A stretch of 64,000 bases of DNA from Gammaproteobacteria bacterium (GTDB taxonomy: Bacteria; Pseudomonadota; Gammaproteobacteria; Pseudomonadales; JAUIET01). Below are positions 26,725 through 34,089 of the stretch, piece by piece (positions within the stretch are counted from its first letter, which is position 1; the number at the start of each line of letters is the position of its first letter). A program made the translations under genes and the position numbers. The notes below the pieces were generated by a model that made no database searches, was not told where the DNA came from, and saw nothing but the letters and a program-made list of their open reading frames with translations. The DNA lies in NCBI GenBank assembly GCA_030431775.1, contig JAUIHW010000005.1, forward strand, positions 121,952 through 185,951. Direction: 5' to 3'.

Positions 26725-27144
26725 TCAGTACGGCAGGTCCAGGTCCAGATGCCGACGGTGCAGCTGCCAGACACCATCGCGTTTCACTACTTCATCGCGG
26801 TATACACCGGCGGAAATAAGCCGGATAGTGCCGTCTTCAGTAGCAAACAGGGTAAGGTTACTGATTACTGTCGCCGAGTCCGTACCTTCAGTCTCAAAAA
26901 ACACGTTGGACACCACGTGCCGGCGCTGATCGGTCTGTTCTTCAAAAGCACCTGTCATCAACTGCATAATGCCATCACGGTTTACGAACGGCCCCACCAG
27001 CTCAGCATCTGCAATTTTTAGAGTAAATTGTGCGTCTTCTGCAAAACACTCGGCCAACGCATTTTCCACGCGCATATCCAACGCATAGGCCGAGCGACTC
27101 AGCAGCTCGTTGATCGCTAGTTTATCGGCAACGCTACAACTCAT
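26725..27144 (-). CDS. SnoaL-like / NTF2-fold protein
   Basis: 139 residues from the ATG at 27144, which overlaps the SDR stop (ATGA). The track ORF's N-terminal 38 residues are read from inside the SDR gene and should be dropped. It begins MSCSVADKLAINELLSRSAYALDMRVENALAECFAEDAQF, then RRHVVSNVFFETEGTDSATVISNLTLFATEDG, and ends VVKRDGVWQLHRRHLDLDLPY, a typical ring-oxygenase-like small subunit/SnoaL_4 architecture. It could be an isomerase; it does not look like a Rieske beta subunit in its loop lengths, but this is not excluded. Confidence 0.78.
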   Translation of the reverse strand: MSCSVADKLAINELLSRSAYALDMRVENALAECFAEDAQFTLKIADAELVGPFVNRDGIMQLMTGAFEEQTDQRRHVVSNVFFETEGTDSATVISNLTLFATEDGTIRLISAGVYRDEVVKRDGVWQLHRRHLDLDLPY

Positions 27145-27956
27145 TGTGCACCTCCCATTCCAAGAATATCCAAAGTACCTCGCCAGGCCAAAGAACCACC
27201 ATCGATTAACCAGACCACGCCATTGATGAATTGAGATTGTTCGCTGGCAAGAAAACACACCAGCTCCGCGACATCCTTTGGCGCTCCCATGCGTGGGATC
27301 AAATGCGTCAGGGTCATTGTGTTAAGCATGGCTTGCGGGTCTGGCGCTGCCTCCAGAAATTTATCCACCATCTGCGTGTGAATGGACCCTGGGCAGTAAC
27401 AATTCGCCCGTATGCCATAAGGCGCCAGGTCCACGGCCAGGTTTTTGGTCAGTTGCATCACCGCACCCTTGCTTGAGCCGTAGGCCATGCAGTTGGGATA
27501 GCCCGCTATCGAACTGGTCGAGCCCGCATTGATAATGGAAGCCTGCTCGCTTTCCTTGAGATAGGGCAAGGCGTATTTGGCGCACAGGAAAACACCGATT
27601 AAATTCACGCTGACCACTTTTTCAAAAATGTCGCGGCTCATTGTTTCCAGCGAGAGATCACTGGTCAGCATGCTTTCATGGATGCCGGCATTGTTGTGTA
27701 GCACATCGATACCGCCGAAAGCTGATCCCGCCGCCTCCATCAATGACTGCACCTGTGCCTCATCGGTCACGTCACAATGCTGGTAAAGAGCCTCACCACC
27801 GGCGTCGCGAATCTCGGCCGCAAGGGCTTCGCCGAGCTCATCGTTGACATCCGACACCATAACCCGAGCGCCGCGCTCGGCGGCCAGACGGGCTGTACCC
27901 GCACCGATCCCTGCACTACTGCCGGTGATCACAAAACGAAGGCCTTCCACGCTCAT
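27141..27956 (-). CDS. Short-chain dehydrogenase/reductase (SDR)
   Basis: 271 residues. ITGSSAGIGAGTARLAAERGA is the coenzyme motif (residues 11-31), SDVNDELGEA carries the acidic residue preferring NAD+, NNAGIHE is the mid motif, and YGSSKGAVMQ holds the catalytic Tyr and Lys. It ends in WLIDGGSLAWRG-type sequence. It heads the operon that runs through ligase, hydratase, thiolase, DUF35 and Rieske genes, is coupled to the SnoaL gene by ATGA overlap, and lies 45 bases from the putative TetR operator. Likely a hydroxysteroid-type alcohol dehydrogenase; substrate is inferred only. Confidence 0.9.
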   Translation of the reverse strand: MSVEGLRFVITGSSAGIGAGTARLAAERGARVMVSDVNDELGEALAAEIRDAGGEALYQHCDVTDEAQVQSLMEAAGSAFGGIDVLHNNAGIHESMLTSDLSLETMSRDIFEKVVSVNLIGVFLCAKYALPYLKESEQASIINAGSTSSIAGYPNCMAYGSSKGAVMQLTKNLAVDLAPYGIRANCYCPGSIHTQMVDKFLEAAPDPQAMLNTMTLTHLIPRMGAPKDVAELVCFLASEQSQFINGVVWLIDGGSLAWRGTLDILGMGGAQ

Positions 27957-28001
27957 GAAGGAGCTCCAATTAGCATTATTATGGTTCGATTATACGAGCA
28001 T

Positions 28002-28016
28002 TTGAATAATATTCAA
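28002..28016. promoter_or_regulatory. Putative TetR-type operator, copy 3 (divergent promoter)
   Basis: TTGAATAATATTCAA is a perfect 7-1-7 inverted repeat between the divergent SDR (start 27956) and TetR (start about 28064) genes, the classic place for an autoregulating TetR operator. The flank GATTT is shared with copy 2. Confidence 0.75.
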
Positions 28017-28063
28017 GATTTATGAGACTGCCAAATTCTGACCACAGATGGTATCTTGCGCTC

Positions 28064-28684
28064 ATGAGTAAATCCGCACCCAAAACCAGTCGGGCGACCA
28101 GCCAGCCGCGGCCAAATTCCCGCGGCGACAAGCGCCGCCGTACCATTTTCCGTTCCCTACACGACTGCATCATCCAACAAGGCTATGTGAAAACCACCTT
28201 GGCTGACATTGCCAAAGGGGCCGACATGTCCGCCAGCCATCTGCTGTACTATTTCAACGGCAAAGAAGCCATTCTGGAGCAATATTTCGACAATGTTGCC
28301 GTGCGTTTCACTGCGACATTGGATGATTTCCGCAGCGAGGACTTTGAGAAACGCATCGATTTGTTAGCCGATTTCTGGTTCCATGGTGAAGATACCAGCA
28401 TGTCTGAGATCGGATTTATGTTCGAGTGCTTTGGTGCCGCAGTAAATGACGATGTTCTTAGAGTCACCAAAGCTGGCTTCGATGCAGATTGCAAAGCCTT
28501 TCTTTGTGAACTGTTCGATGAGTCCCCTTCTATCTTCATGAACAGCAGTAAAGACGCTGCGGAAATTGCTTATTCATTAATGATGGGTCTCCGCTCGGCC
28601 GTGTATTTTGATGAGGATATCGATCTGGCTGACGCACACCGACTGTTTCGAACGAGTGTGCGGACGATGGCGGGCATTGACTAG
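28064..28684 (+). CDS. TetR/AcrR family transcriptional regulator
   Basis: 206 residues from the ATG at 28064 (the track ATG at 28022 lies five bases after the putative operator and lacks a ribosome site). The N-terminal HTH reads RRTIFRSLHDCIIQQGYVKTTLADIAKGADMSASHLLYYFNGKEAIL, the standard TetR motif, preceded by a basic tail. The ligand-binding domain is helical (LLADFWFHGEDTSMSEIGFMFECFGAAV). It probably represses the divergent operon and, by shared operator sequence, TonB receptor 2 and the receptor 1/DUF3604 promoters. The inducer may be a CoA thioester or the ring compound itself. Confidence 0.88.
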   Translation: MSKSAPKTSRATSQPRPNSRGDKRRRTIFRSLHDCIIQQGYVKTTLADIAKGADMSASHLLYYFNGKEAILEQYFDNVAVRFTATLDDFRSEDFEKRIDLLADFWFHGEDTSMSEIGFMFECFGAAVNDDVLRVTKAGFDADCKAFLCELFDESPSIFMNSSKDAAEIAYSLMMGLRSAVYFDEDIDLADAHRLFRTSVRTMAGID

Positions 28685-28695
28685 TCGCGCTACCA

Positions 28696-28902
28696 GCATC
28701 GGCTTTTTCAAAATAACGACTTTTGCTGTGTGACTTGGATGGTAAATCCCAAGAAGTGCCATTGGCATCGGCTTCCGCTCGCGGGGGACTTTTACTACGT
28801 GACTTTGATGGTAAATCCAGAGTGGTGCCAGTAGCGGCGGCTTGCAACCAATAATAACTTTCACTGCGTGACTTGGCCGCTCCGCGGTGCCCTCACTCAC
28901 CG
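28696..28902. repeat. Three tandem 69-bp imperfect repeats
   Basis: The unit starts GC(A/G)(T/G)CGGCTT and contains ACTTT(T/C)(G/A)CT, then GTGACTTGGATGGTAAATCC. Landmarks fall at 28696/28765/28834 (GCATCGG/GCATCGG/GCGGCGG) and 28731/28800/28869 (TGACTT), a fixed 69-base period. Units 1 and 2 are close; unit 3 diverges after TGACTTGG. Since 69 is divisible by three, false ORFs with 23-residue repeats appear in several frames. Confidence 0.8.
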
Positions 28903-28986
28903 AAATGCTGTCGCCTGCGGCTAGTCATTTCGGCTCTCTCGGCCTGCGCCTTTTACCTCCGTGAAAGCCATTATTGGTCGCAAGCC
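28839..28986. repeat. Long inverted repeat with nested hairpin
   Basis: The 26-base arms GGCTTGCAACCAATAATAAC... (28839-28864) and GTGAAAGCCATTATTGGTCG... (28961-28986) pair at 23 of 26 positions; in RNA some mismatches would become wobble pairs. Nested inside is CCGAAATG (28900-28907) with CATTTCGG (28926-28933). The left arm overlaps repeat unit 3, so the tandem array and the palindrome share sequence. Confidence 0.75.
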
Positions 28987-29079
28987 TCGGTTCGAGGAAA
29001 CATGCCCGGCCCGCGTCGATCTAAATGCGCGCTCGCAGGCTCTAAATCATGGCCTGCTCCGGGCTAAGGCTTTCGCTTG

Positions 29080-29200
29080 CGGGGGGCTTTTGCGAAGTTA
29101 AAAGACGCAGACCGAAGGAGGAAAAATGACTTTCAACGAAAGGCATTTTTTTGATGGAGGGAACCCCGGAGGGGGCCAGCCACGCAGTAAAAGCCCCCCG
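29080..29200. repeat. Inverted repeat CGGGGGGCTTTT...AAAAGCCCCCCG with internal hairpin
   Basis: Perfect 12-base arms at 29080-29091 and 29189-29200. Between them lies a near-perfect stem AAAAATG-A-CTTTC (29122-29134) and GAAAG-G-CATTTTT (29138-29150) with a 3-base loop and one mismatch, followed on the plus strand by more T residues, so it might end transcripts coming from the TetR side. The left end (29068-29092) repeats the sequence of tandem unit 2 (28770-28794). Confidence 0.65.
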
Positions 29201-29203
29201 TAA
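29126..29203 (+). CDS. Possible 25-residue small ORF inside repeat (doubtful)
   Basis: ATG at 29126 is preceded by GAAGGAGG at a good spacing and reads MTFNERHFFDGGNPGGGQPR before ending in SKSPP and TAA. The ribosome site is strong, but the ORF lies wholly inside the 29080-29200 inverted repeat, and the start falls in a hairpin arm. It may be a by-product of the repeat. No homologous family is recognised. Confidence 0.25.
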   Translation: MTFNERHFFDGGNPGGGQPRSKSPP

Positions 29204-29254
29204 ATGCAGGCCGCCGCTAGTGACGGGATTTGATTCATCGCCAATACCACCAAA

Positions 29255-30253
29255 CTAACTAAGCCGTGGCAGCACCTTATCCGCGATGTATTGCAAGCGC
29301 TGACTACCGGACTCGACTGACTCACCAGGAAACTGTGCCCAGAAATGAATGTCGCTGATTTGCGGGTAGTTTTTGATTAGCCCACTCAGCTCAGCAACGG
29401 CTCGGTCGGCGTCCCACAATTCGTAGAGTCCGTTTTCAATGGCTGTCGGCGCATCCTCAAACAGCGGGGTGCTGTCAGGCGGGCCAAACGCACCCCACTT
29501 GATGTACTCGTTAACCTGGTACAGAACATGGTCACCTATCTTCGCGGCTTCTTTCTCCGGGTCTTCGGCAATAATAGCCCAGCAACCCAGAACAATATTG
29601 CCATCGCTTCGCTGCTTGCCATGTTTCTCAAGCGCATCGCAATAGATATCCATGCCGATACCACCGGTGGACAGGAAGCCATCCGCAATACGAGCCGCCC
29701 GATCAATAGCCGGTTCCACCATGCCACCGAGCAAGATCTTTGGCTTATCAATCGGCGCAGGTGTCACCGCAAGATCACCGACCGTGAAGCGCTTACCAGC
29801 AAAGTTCACGGGCTGCCCAGTCCAGCTGCGACGAATTATTTCTATGCCTTCTTCGACCAGGCTGGGGCGGTGTTTGAGCTGGCGTTGAAACTGATCAAAC
29901 TCCAGCTGGCGGTAACCAATTCCTAAACCAAGATCGAAACGCCCGCTGGTCAATAAAGAAAGGGTCGCCGCATCTTCGGCCATGCGTACCGGGTCATGCA
30001 GTGGCAGCAACATCAGGTTGGTACCCATGCGCATAGTCGACGTTCTTGCCCCGATGGCCGCGGCAATCACCAGCGGAGACGGTGTGTAACCGTCTTCACA
30101 AAAATGATGCTCGGTCAACCAGGTGGACGCAAAGCCCAGTGATTCTGCCCAGCTGATTTGTTCGAGACAATCGGCGTAAAAATGATCGAATTGTCGCGGC
30201 CATTGTTGTGGGTTTCGAAAGTCGTACCACAACCCAAAGTTTACTGATGACAT
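29255..30253 (-). CDS. LLM-class flavin-dependent oxidoreductase
   Basis: 332 residues of the luciferase-like TIM-barrel family: FGLWYDFRNPQQW at the first strand, LGFASTWLTEHHFCEDGYTPSP (the conserved EHH), RMGTNLMLLPLHDPVRMAEDAATL, and SGRFDLGLGIGYRQLEFDQF. These enzymes use FMNH2 or F420 for mono-oxygenation or hydride transfer; no F420 gene is visible, and FMN is more likely in this group. The start has AAGGAAC. It is the last gene of the SDR-APH-hydrolase operon, 25 bases after the hydrolase. A flavin reductase partner is not present in the window. Confidence 0.88.
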   Translation of the reverse strand: MSSVNFGLWYDFRNPQQWPRQFDHFYADCLEQISWAESLGFASTWLTEHHFCEDGYTPSPLVIAAAIGARTSTMRMGTNLMLLPLHDPVRMAEDAATLSLLTSGRFDLGLGIGYRQLEFDQFQRQLKHRPSLVEEGIEIIRRSWTGQPVNFAGKRFTVGDLAVTPAPIDKPKILLGGMVEPAIDRAARIADGFLSTGGIGMDIYCDALEKHGKQRSDGNIVLGCWAIIAEDPEKEAAKIGDHVLYQVNEYIKWGAFGPPDSTPLFEDAPTAIENGLYELWDADRAVAELSGLIKNYPQISDIHFWAQFPGESVESGSQRLQYIADKVLPRLS

Positions 30254-30278
30254 AGCCTGTTCCTTTCAATTGACGGCG

Positions 30279-31082
30279 TTATTGGCAGGACGTGACAAAA
30301 TCCAGCAGTTCCTGATTATACTTTTCCGCTTCCTCAACGAACGGTGCGTGACCGGATTGCTCAAACTCTACTACCCTGGCGCCACTGTTGTAATCGGGCA
30401 CTGAACGACAGACATTTGGGTCTACGATTGCATCATGCGCACCAACAAAGGAAACAATCGGCATACTCAAACTGGACAACACTTCCCGTTGATCCAATGG
30501 GCCCAGTTCCGCAATTGTGGTGAAGGCCATTGGTGAGGTCTGCAGAAAGGCCGCTGCAATCCACTGTTCCACGTCGGCACCAACATCCGCTGCACAGACC
30601 CCTTTTGCCAGGGTATTCAGAAAGTTAACCCGGTCTCCGGTCAACGCCGCCACGGTGGCTTCCATCGCTTCTTCGGTGCCACCATGCGGGTAATCCGGTT
30701 TTTGCAGATAAGCCGGGGTCGCGCCGCAACTCAGCACCAGGCCAATACAGCCCTCTCCCAGCTTCTCTGCAGCACTGACCACTACGGCACCACCCAGTGA
30801 CCAACCATTCAATACGACCTTGCTGATACCAAGTGTTTCCACCAGAGCCACGACATCGGCCGCAATGGCTTCAATTCCCAGATCGCTAAAGTCCTTATCC
30901 GTTTGCCCGCAGCCTCGATGGTCTAACAACACCACTCGATGGCCTGATGCTCGCAATGCGGGGACCGTGTAATCCCAACAGCGCATTGTCGCGCCCCAGC
31001 CATGCACAAGCACTACAGCCGCGTCGCCACTGCCATAGTCTTCGTAATACACCTGCCCACCATCTCTTGCTAAAAAGGCCAT
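30279..31082 (-). CDS. Alpha/beta hydrolase
   Basis: 267 residues. Oxyanion motif VLVHGWGATMRCWD, Asp-bearing VVLLDHRGCGQTDK, nucleophile elbow GWSLGG (Ser-centred), acid region IVSFVGAHDAIVDP, and terminal His in FEQSGHAPFVEE are all present, so the triad is intact. Similar to esterases, C-C hydrolases and haloperoxidase-like hydrolases. The start follows AGGAGA. In the operon it stands between the APH-like kinase and the LLM oxidoreductase, suggesting ester or ring-cleavage product hydrolysis. Confidence 0.88.
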   Translation of the reverse strand: MAFLARDGGQVYYEDYGSGDAAVVLVHGWGATMRCWDYTVPALRASGHRVVLLDHRGCGQTDKDFSDLGIEAIAADVVALVETLGISKVVLNGWSLGGAVVVSAAEKLGEGCIGLVLSCGATPAYLQKPDYPHGGTEEAMEATVAALTGDRVNFLNTLAKGVCAADVGADVEQWIAAAFLQTSPMAFTTIAELGPLDQREVLSSLSMPIVSFVGAHDAIVDPNVCRSVPDYNSGARVVEFEQSGHAPFVEEAEKYNQELLDFVTSCQ

Positions 31083-31115
31083 AGCCTGACTCTCCTGCTT
31101 ATACGATTATTCAAT

Positions 31116-32138
31116 TCACCAATCACCCTGTGACGCAGCGGCGGCTTCCGCCAGCAAAGCCGGTACATCATATTCCAGGTTGCGGGCGTACTCTGTATCC
31201 ACCTTTCCCTGAGTATACAGCGCATAAGCGCCCTCAACGATCGCCGCCAGACGCCAGAATGCGAAACACATGTAGAAGTCCAGATGTTCGATAGAAAATC
31301 CGGTGCGCTGTGCCCAACGCTCCGCCAGCGTACGCCTGGATACCACCCCTGACAAGCGGCTGACCGCCTGAATATGAGCAAACCCGGGAGAACCCTTGCC
31401 GCGCTCGCCCCAAAACATCAGCAACAAACCCAGATCAGTCAGCGGGTCCCCAATGCTGGCTAACTCCCAATCAATAACAGCCGAAAGCGTAGGGCTGCTC
31501 TCCAAGAACAAAGTGTTGTCCAAATGGTAGTCACCGTGGATCAGGCTCACAGGGGCATTGTCTGGAATTCGTTCACCCAGCCAGCTGGCGAGTTCAAATA
31601 ATAATGGCAATGAGCGTACTGATGATTCCTGTCGAATGCCGGTCCAACGGTCCAATTGGCGGCGTAAAAAGCCATCCGGGTTGCCAAGCTGCTGCAAGCC
31701 CGCTGCCCGCCAATCCAGACTGTGAATCGCAGCGAGCTCGTCCACCAATTGCTCTCCTATGGCGTTGAGCGTGCCAATACCCGGCGGGTAGGCAGCTGGC
31801 AATTTACTGGTGATGGAAACACCTTCAACAAGACTGACAAGCAGGAAGGGCCGACCGATGATCGCACTGTCTTCGCACCAGGCACGCACAGTCGGTACTT
31901 TCACCTGACCATCAATGGCCGCCATGACAACAGATTCCCGTTCTACACCCTTATGCGCCTTGGGAGAGATAGCGGCTTCTGGTGCAGTACGAAGAACGAG
32001 CCTTTCAGTATCAGATTTTATTAATAACGTTAGATTTGAATTGCCGCCACTTAAGGCACGATCCACTTTTACGCCGCTAAGACTGAGTGTTTGCTCCACC
32101 CAAAGACAAAGTTTTTCCTGACTGTTTTCTGGCAACAT
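31116..32138 (-). CDS. APH-type phosphotransferase (ACAD10/11- or FadE36-like)
   Basis: 340 residues. The Brenner motif HGDYHLDNTLF and the metal-binding VIDWELASIGDPLTDLG are those of aminoglycoside-phosphotransferase-fold kinases, in the subgroup found fused or next to acyl-CoA dehydrogenases, where they phosphorylate a hydroxyacyl-CoA to aid its elimination. The N-terminal SGGNSNLTLLIKS loop is the nucleotide-binding part. It begins 12 bases after the SDR gene. No antibiotic role is implied. A dehydrogenase partner for a phosphorylated substrate is not adjacent; the ACAD at 14.3-15.6 kb might serve, by inference. Confidence 0.85.
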   Translation of the reverse strand: MLPENSQEKLCLWVEQTLSLSGVKVDRALSGGNSNLTLLIKSDTERLVLRTAPEAAISPKAHKGVERESVVMAAIDGQVKVPTVRAWCEDSAIIGRPFLLVSLVEGVSITSKLPAAYPPGIGTLNAIGEQLVDELAAIHSLDWRAAGLQQLGNPDGFLRRQLDRWTGIRQESSVRSLPLLFELASWLGERIPDNAPVSLIHGDYHLDNTLFLESSPTLSAVIDWELASIGDPLTDLGLLLMFWGERGKGSPGFAHIQAVSRLSGVVSRRTLAERWAQRTGFSIEHLDFYMCFAFWRLAAIVEGAYALYTQGKVDTEYARNLEYDVPALLAEAAAASQGDW

Positions 32139-32150
32139 GTTGCAAGGCTC

Positions 32151-32888
32151 TCAGGACGGCAGACCGAAGGTGCTCATCAAGCCGCCGTCCACCGGCACGA
32201 ACGCACCTGTCATATATCGACTCTGACTAACCCATTCAATTACTTCAGCAATTTCATCGGCTTCACCATAACGCTGTAGCGGAATCATGCCGCACATGGA
32301 CTGCAAGGCCTTATCAGACAGGCCCGCGGTCATTTCAGTCAACACCAAACCGGGGATGACCAGGTTGACCGTGATGCCTTTGCGGGCGTACTCGATGGAC
32401 AACGCACGAGTCAGACCGGCAAGTCCGGACTTGGAGGCTGCATAAGCACTGTCACCAGGAAATCCTCTAAAGCCAACCACAGCTCCTACATTAATAATCG
32501 AGGCCGCTTCACCCATATGTGGGTCGCAGGCCTTTATGGTATTCATGGCGCCGGTCAGGTTGGTTGCGAGAACGGCCTGCCAATCGTCTTCTTCCAACTT
32601 ACCAATGCGCCCCCCTCGATGCTGGCCGGCGTTATTAACGATCACATCGACAGCACCCCACTGCTCGGCCACTTGCGACACCAGTTGCTGCATCTGAGCT
32701 GCGTCACTGACATCCGCCTGCAGGGCCAGACAAGTTTCAGGATACTCGCTGATGACCACGTCGGCGCAAATACCGCGTGACACAATGACCACCTTATCGC
32801 CCGCGGCCAACGCCCGACGCGCGGCGGCCAAACCTATGCCACGCGACGCACCGGTAATCAGCCAAACTCTTTGTTTTTTCTGGTTCAC
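32151..32888 (-). CDS. Short-chain dehydrogenase/reductase (SDR)
   Basis: 245 residues. ITGASRGIGLAAARRAL binds coenzyme near residue 12, VNNAGQHRGG is the mid motif, and YAASKSGLAGLTRAL holds the catalytic Tyr/Lys. It ends VDGGLMSTFGLPS, as in FabG-like proteins. The start is a GTG with AGGAGC. It opens the four-gene operon C. The preceding 202 bases to the AraC gene contain a weak inverted repeat and no coding sequence. Confidence 0.9.
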   Translation of the reverse strand: MNQKKQRVWLITGASRGIGLAAARRALAAGDKVVIVSRGICADVVISEYPETCLALQADVSDAAQMQQLVSQVAEQWGAVDVIVNNAGQHRGGRIGKLEEDDWQAVLATNLTGAMNTIKACDPHMGEAASIINVGAVVGFRGFPGDSAYAASKSGLAGLTRALSIEYARKGITVNLVIPGLVLTEMTAGLSDKALQSMCGMIPLQRYGEADEIAEVIEWVSQSRYMTGAFVPVDGGLMSTFGLPS

Positions 32889-33090
32889 TGGAGCTCCTGA
32901 AAGCCGTTATTGTTTTTAAAACGGCCCAGCAACTTAAAAGATGGCTGGAACTAAGTCAAGCGAGATCAGGGCACGGGCTGTCTTTCAAAGCCAATCTTAA
33001 GCGAAGACAGTTCCGAGCTCTTGCGAATTTGTGGAGCATCTTCCCGCCAAATTAGGTATGCCCCTGCTCCTACTGAAATACCCTCAAAGA

Positions 33091-34053
33091 TTAACCTCTA
33101 AGCTCACTAGGACTTATTTTATAGTGTTTTTTGAACGCCCTAGAAAAGTGCGAAGGGCTGATGAAGCCTAGACTGTAGGCGATACGCTCCACGCTATGCC
33201 CATTGTATTGCGGATTGCAAAGTAGTTGATGTGCCTGGCTGAGGCGTTTATGCATTATAAGGTTGTGAATGGATTCCTCATCATCCTGAAACAACTTGGA
33301 CAAGTAGCGAACCGAAATACCCTGTGCGTGAGCAATGCTCTTATTCGTGAGTTTCGGATCGTGCAAATTATTGTCAATATAGTGTTTGACCCTCTGTTTT
33401 AATGCTGCGTTTGCAGCACACTGGCTCGCGGAGTGATCCAGCATTAACGAAGAACTGAAAGCCATAGCAATCATGTTGACTAAATTTTCAGAAAGATGCT
33501 CGGGTGCCTGGTCTAGATGCTGGATTTCGTGAACCAACGAGAACACGAAATTTGTTAACACCGACCCCAGGCCGCTATCGCCTGAAATAGGAATAGCTGT
33601 AAATTTCTCTGGATGTAGCAAATGCCGGCTGAGCACTTCCTTGGGCATCTGAACCACAAGCTGGTGAAACGGCTCCTTAAATTCAAGTGTGTACGGCTCG
33701 GTACTGTCATACAATGCAAACGAGCCTGGCTTTAGAATTGCTTCACGGCCAGCCTGACGTACGACCCCCTGCTCCTTTAGCTGAAAACTGATTAGAAAGT
33801 CGGCCTCGGCAGACTTAGCGATCTGTCTTTTCGAGCGGGTGACCAGCTGAGGATCAGAAATCACCTCAGAGAACTGTACATTCGAAACACCAACGCCACC
33901 ACGAATTGAACCATCAAAAACAGAGCTGCGTAGCGGCTCGCACTCCAGCTGTACGAACTCGTCGCAAACTAGGTCACGCCAGTAGTCAAAACGCTGGTGT
34001 TCAGCGCATTCGGCGGTACGTTTCTCATATCCGCCCCGGATCAGTGGTTTCAT
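33091..34053 (-). CDS. AraC family transcriptional regulator
   Basis: 320 residues. An N-terminal cupin-like AraC-binding domain (LISFQLKEQGVVRQAGREAILKPGSFALYDSTEPY) precedes the two-HTH C-terminal domain: SIAHAQGISVRYLSKLFQDDEESIHNLI and VERIAYSLGFISPSHFSRAFKKHYKISPSEL. The same layout occurs in regulators of amidase and nitrilase genes in rhodococci and pseudomonads. It is 36 bases after the aldoxime dehydratase gene and likely activates the receptor-nitrilase-dehydratase run. The region to about 38.5 kb looks more AT-rich than its flanks by eye. Confidence 0.9.
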   Translation of the reverse strand: MKPLIRGGYEKRTAECAEHQRFDYWRDLVCDEFVQLECEPLRSSVFDGSIRGGVGVSNVQFSEVISDPQLVTRSKRQIAKSAEADFLISFQLKEQGVVRQAGREAILKPGSFALYDSTEPYTLEFKEPFHQLVVQMPKEVLSRHLLHPEKFTAIPISGDSGLGSVLTNFVFSLVHEIQHLDQAPEHLSENLVNMIAMAFSSSLMLDHSASQCAANAALKQRVKHYIDNNLHDPKLTNKSIAHAQGISVRYLSKLFQDDEESIHNLIMHKRLSQAHQLLCNPQYNGHSVERIAYSLGFISPSHFSRAFKKHYKISPSELRG

Positions 34054-34089
34054 CTAACGGCTCTCATTCCAGTGCAGTTTACTCCGGCC

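Larger units (their letters stand above)
28685..29254. other. 570-base non-coding region built of repeats
   Basis: The only gap over 300 bases. It contains three exact-period 69-base repeats, a long inverted repeat, a smaller hairpin, a second G-rich repeat copy and a distal inverted repeat (listed separately). ORFs in the track here are reading frames through the repeats and are not supported. It lies between the TetR gene and the LLM operon, both of which point into it. Confidence 0.7.

Noticed and set aside
28536-28847. Minus-strand ORF of 103 residues with LDLPSKS repeats
   Set aside because: Same repeat effect in another frame, and most of its 3' part is antisense to the TetR coding sequence.
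28577-28900. Minus-strand ORF of 107 residues with 23-residue repeats (PSH.VKV...KP...IYH)
   Set aside because: The period comes from the 69-bp DNA repeat, which is divisible by three and so makes repeats in every open frame; no ribosome site and it runs into the TetR gene.
28696-28902. Possible CRISPR array from the 69-bp repeats
   Set aside because: Units are adjacent and diverge along their length; there is no short identical repeat with unique spacers, and no cas gene.
31116-32138. Aminoglycoside resistance kinase
   Set aside because: The sequence belongs to the APH-fold group associated with acyl-CoA metabolism and stands in a catabolic operon.
32903-32925. GCCGTT...AACGGC inverted repeat between SDR and AraC genes
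   Set aside because: A six-base stem with a long loop and no U-tract in the useful position; too weak to call a terminator.
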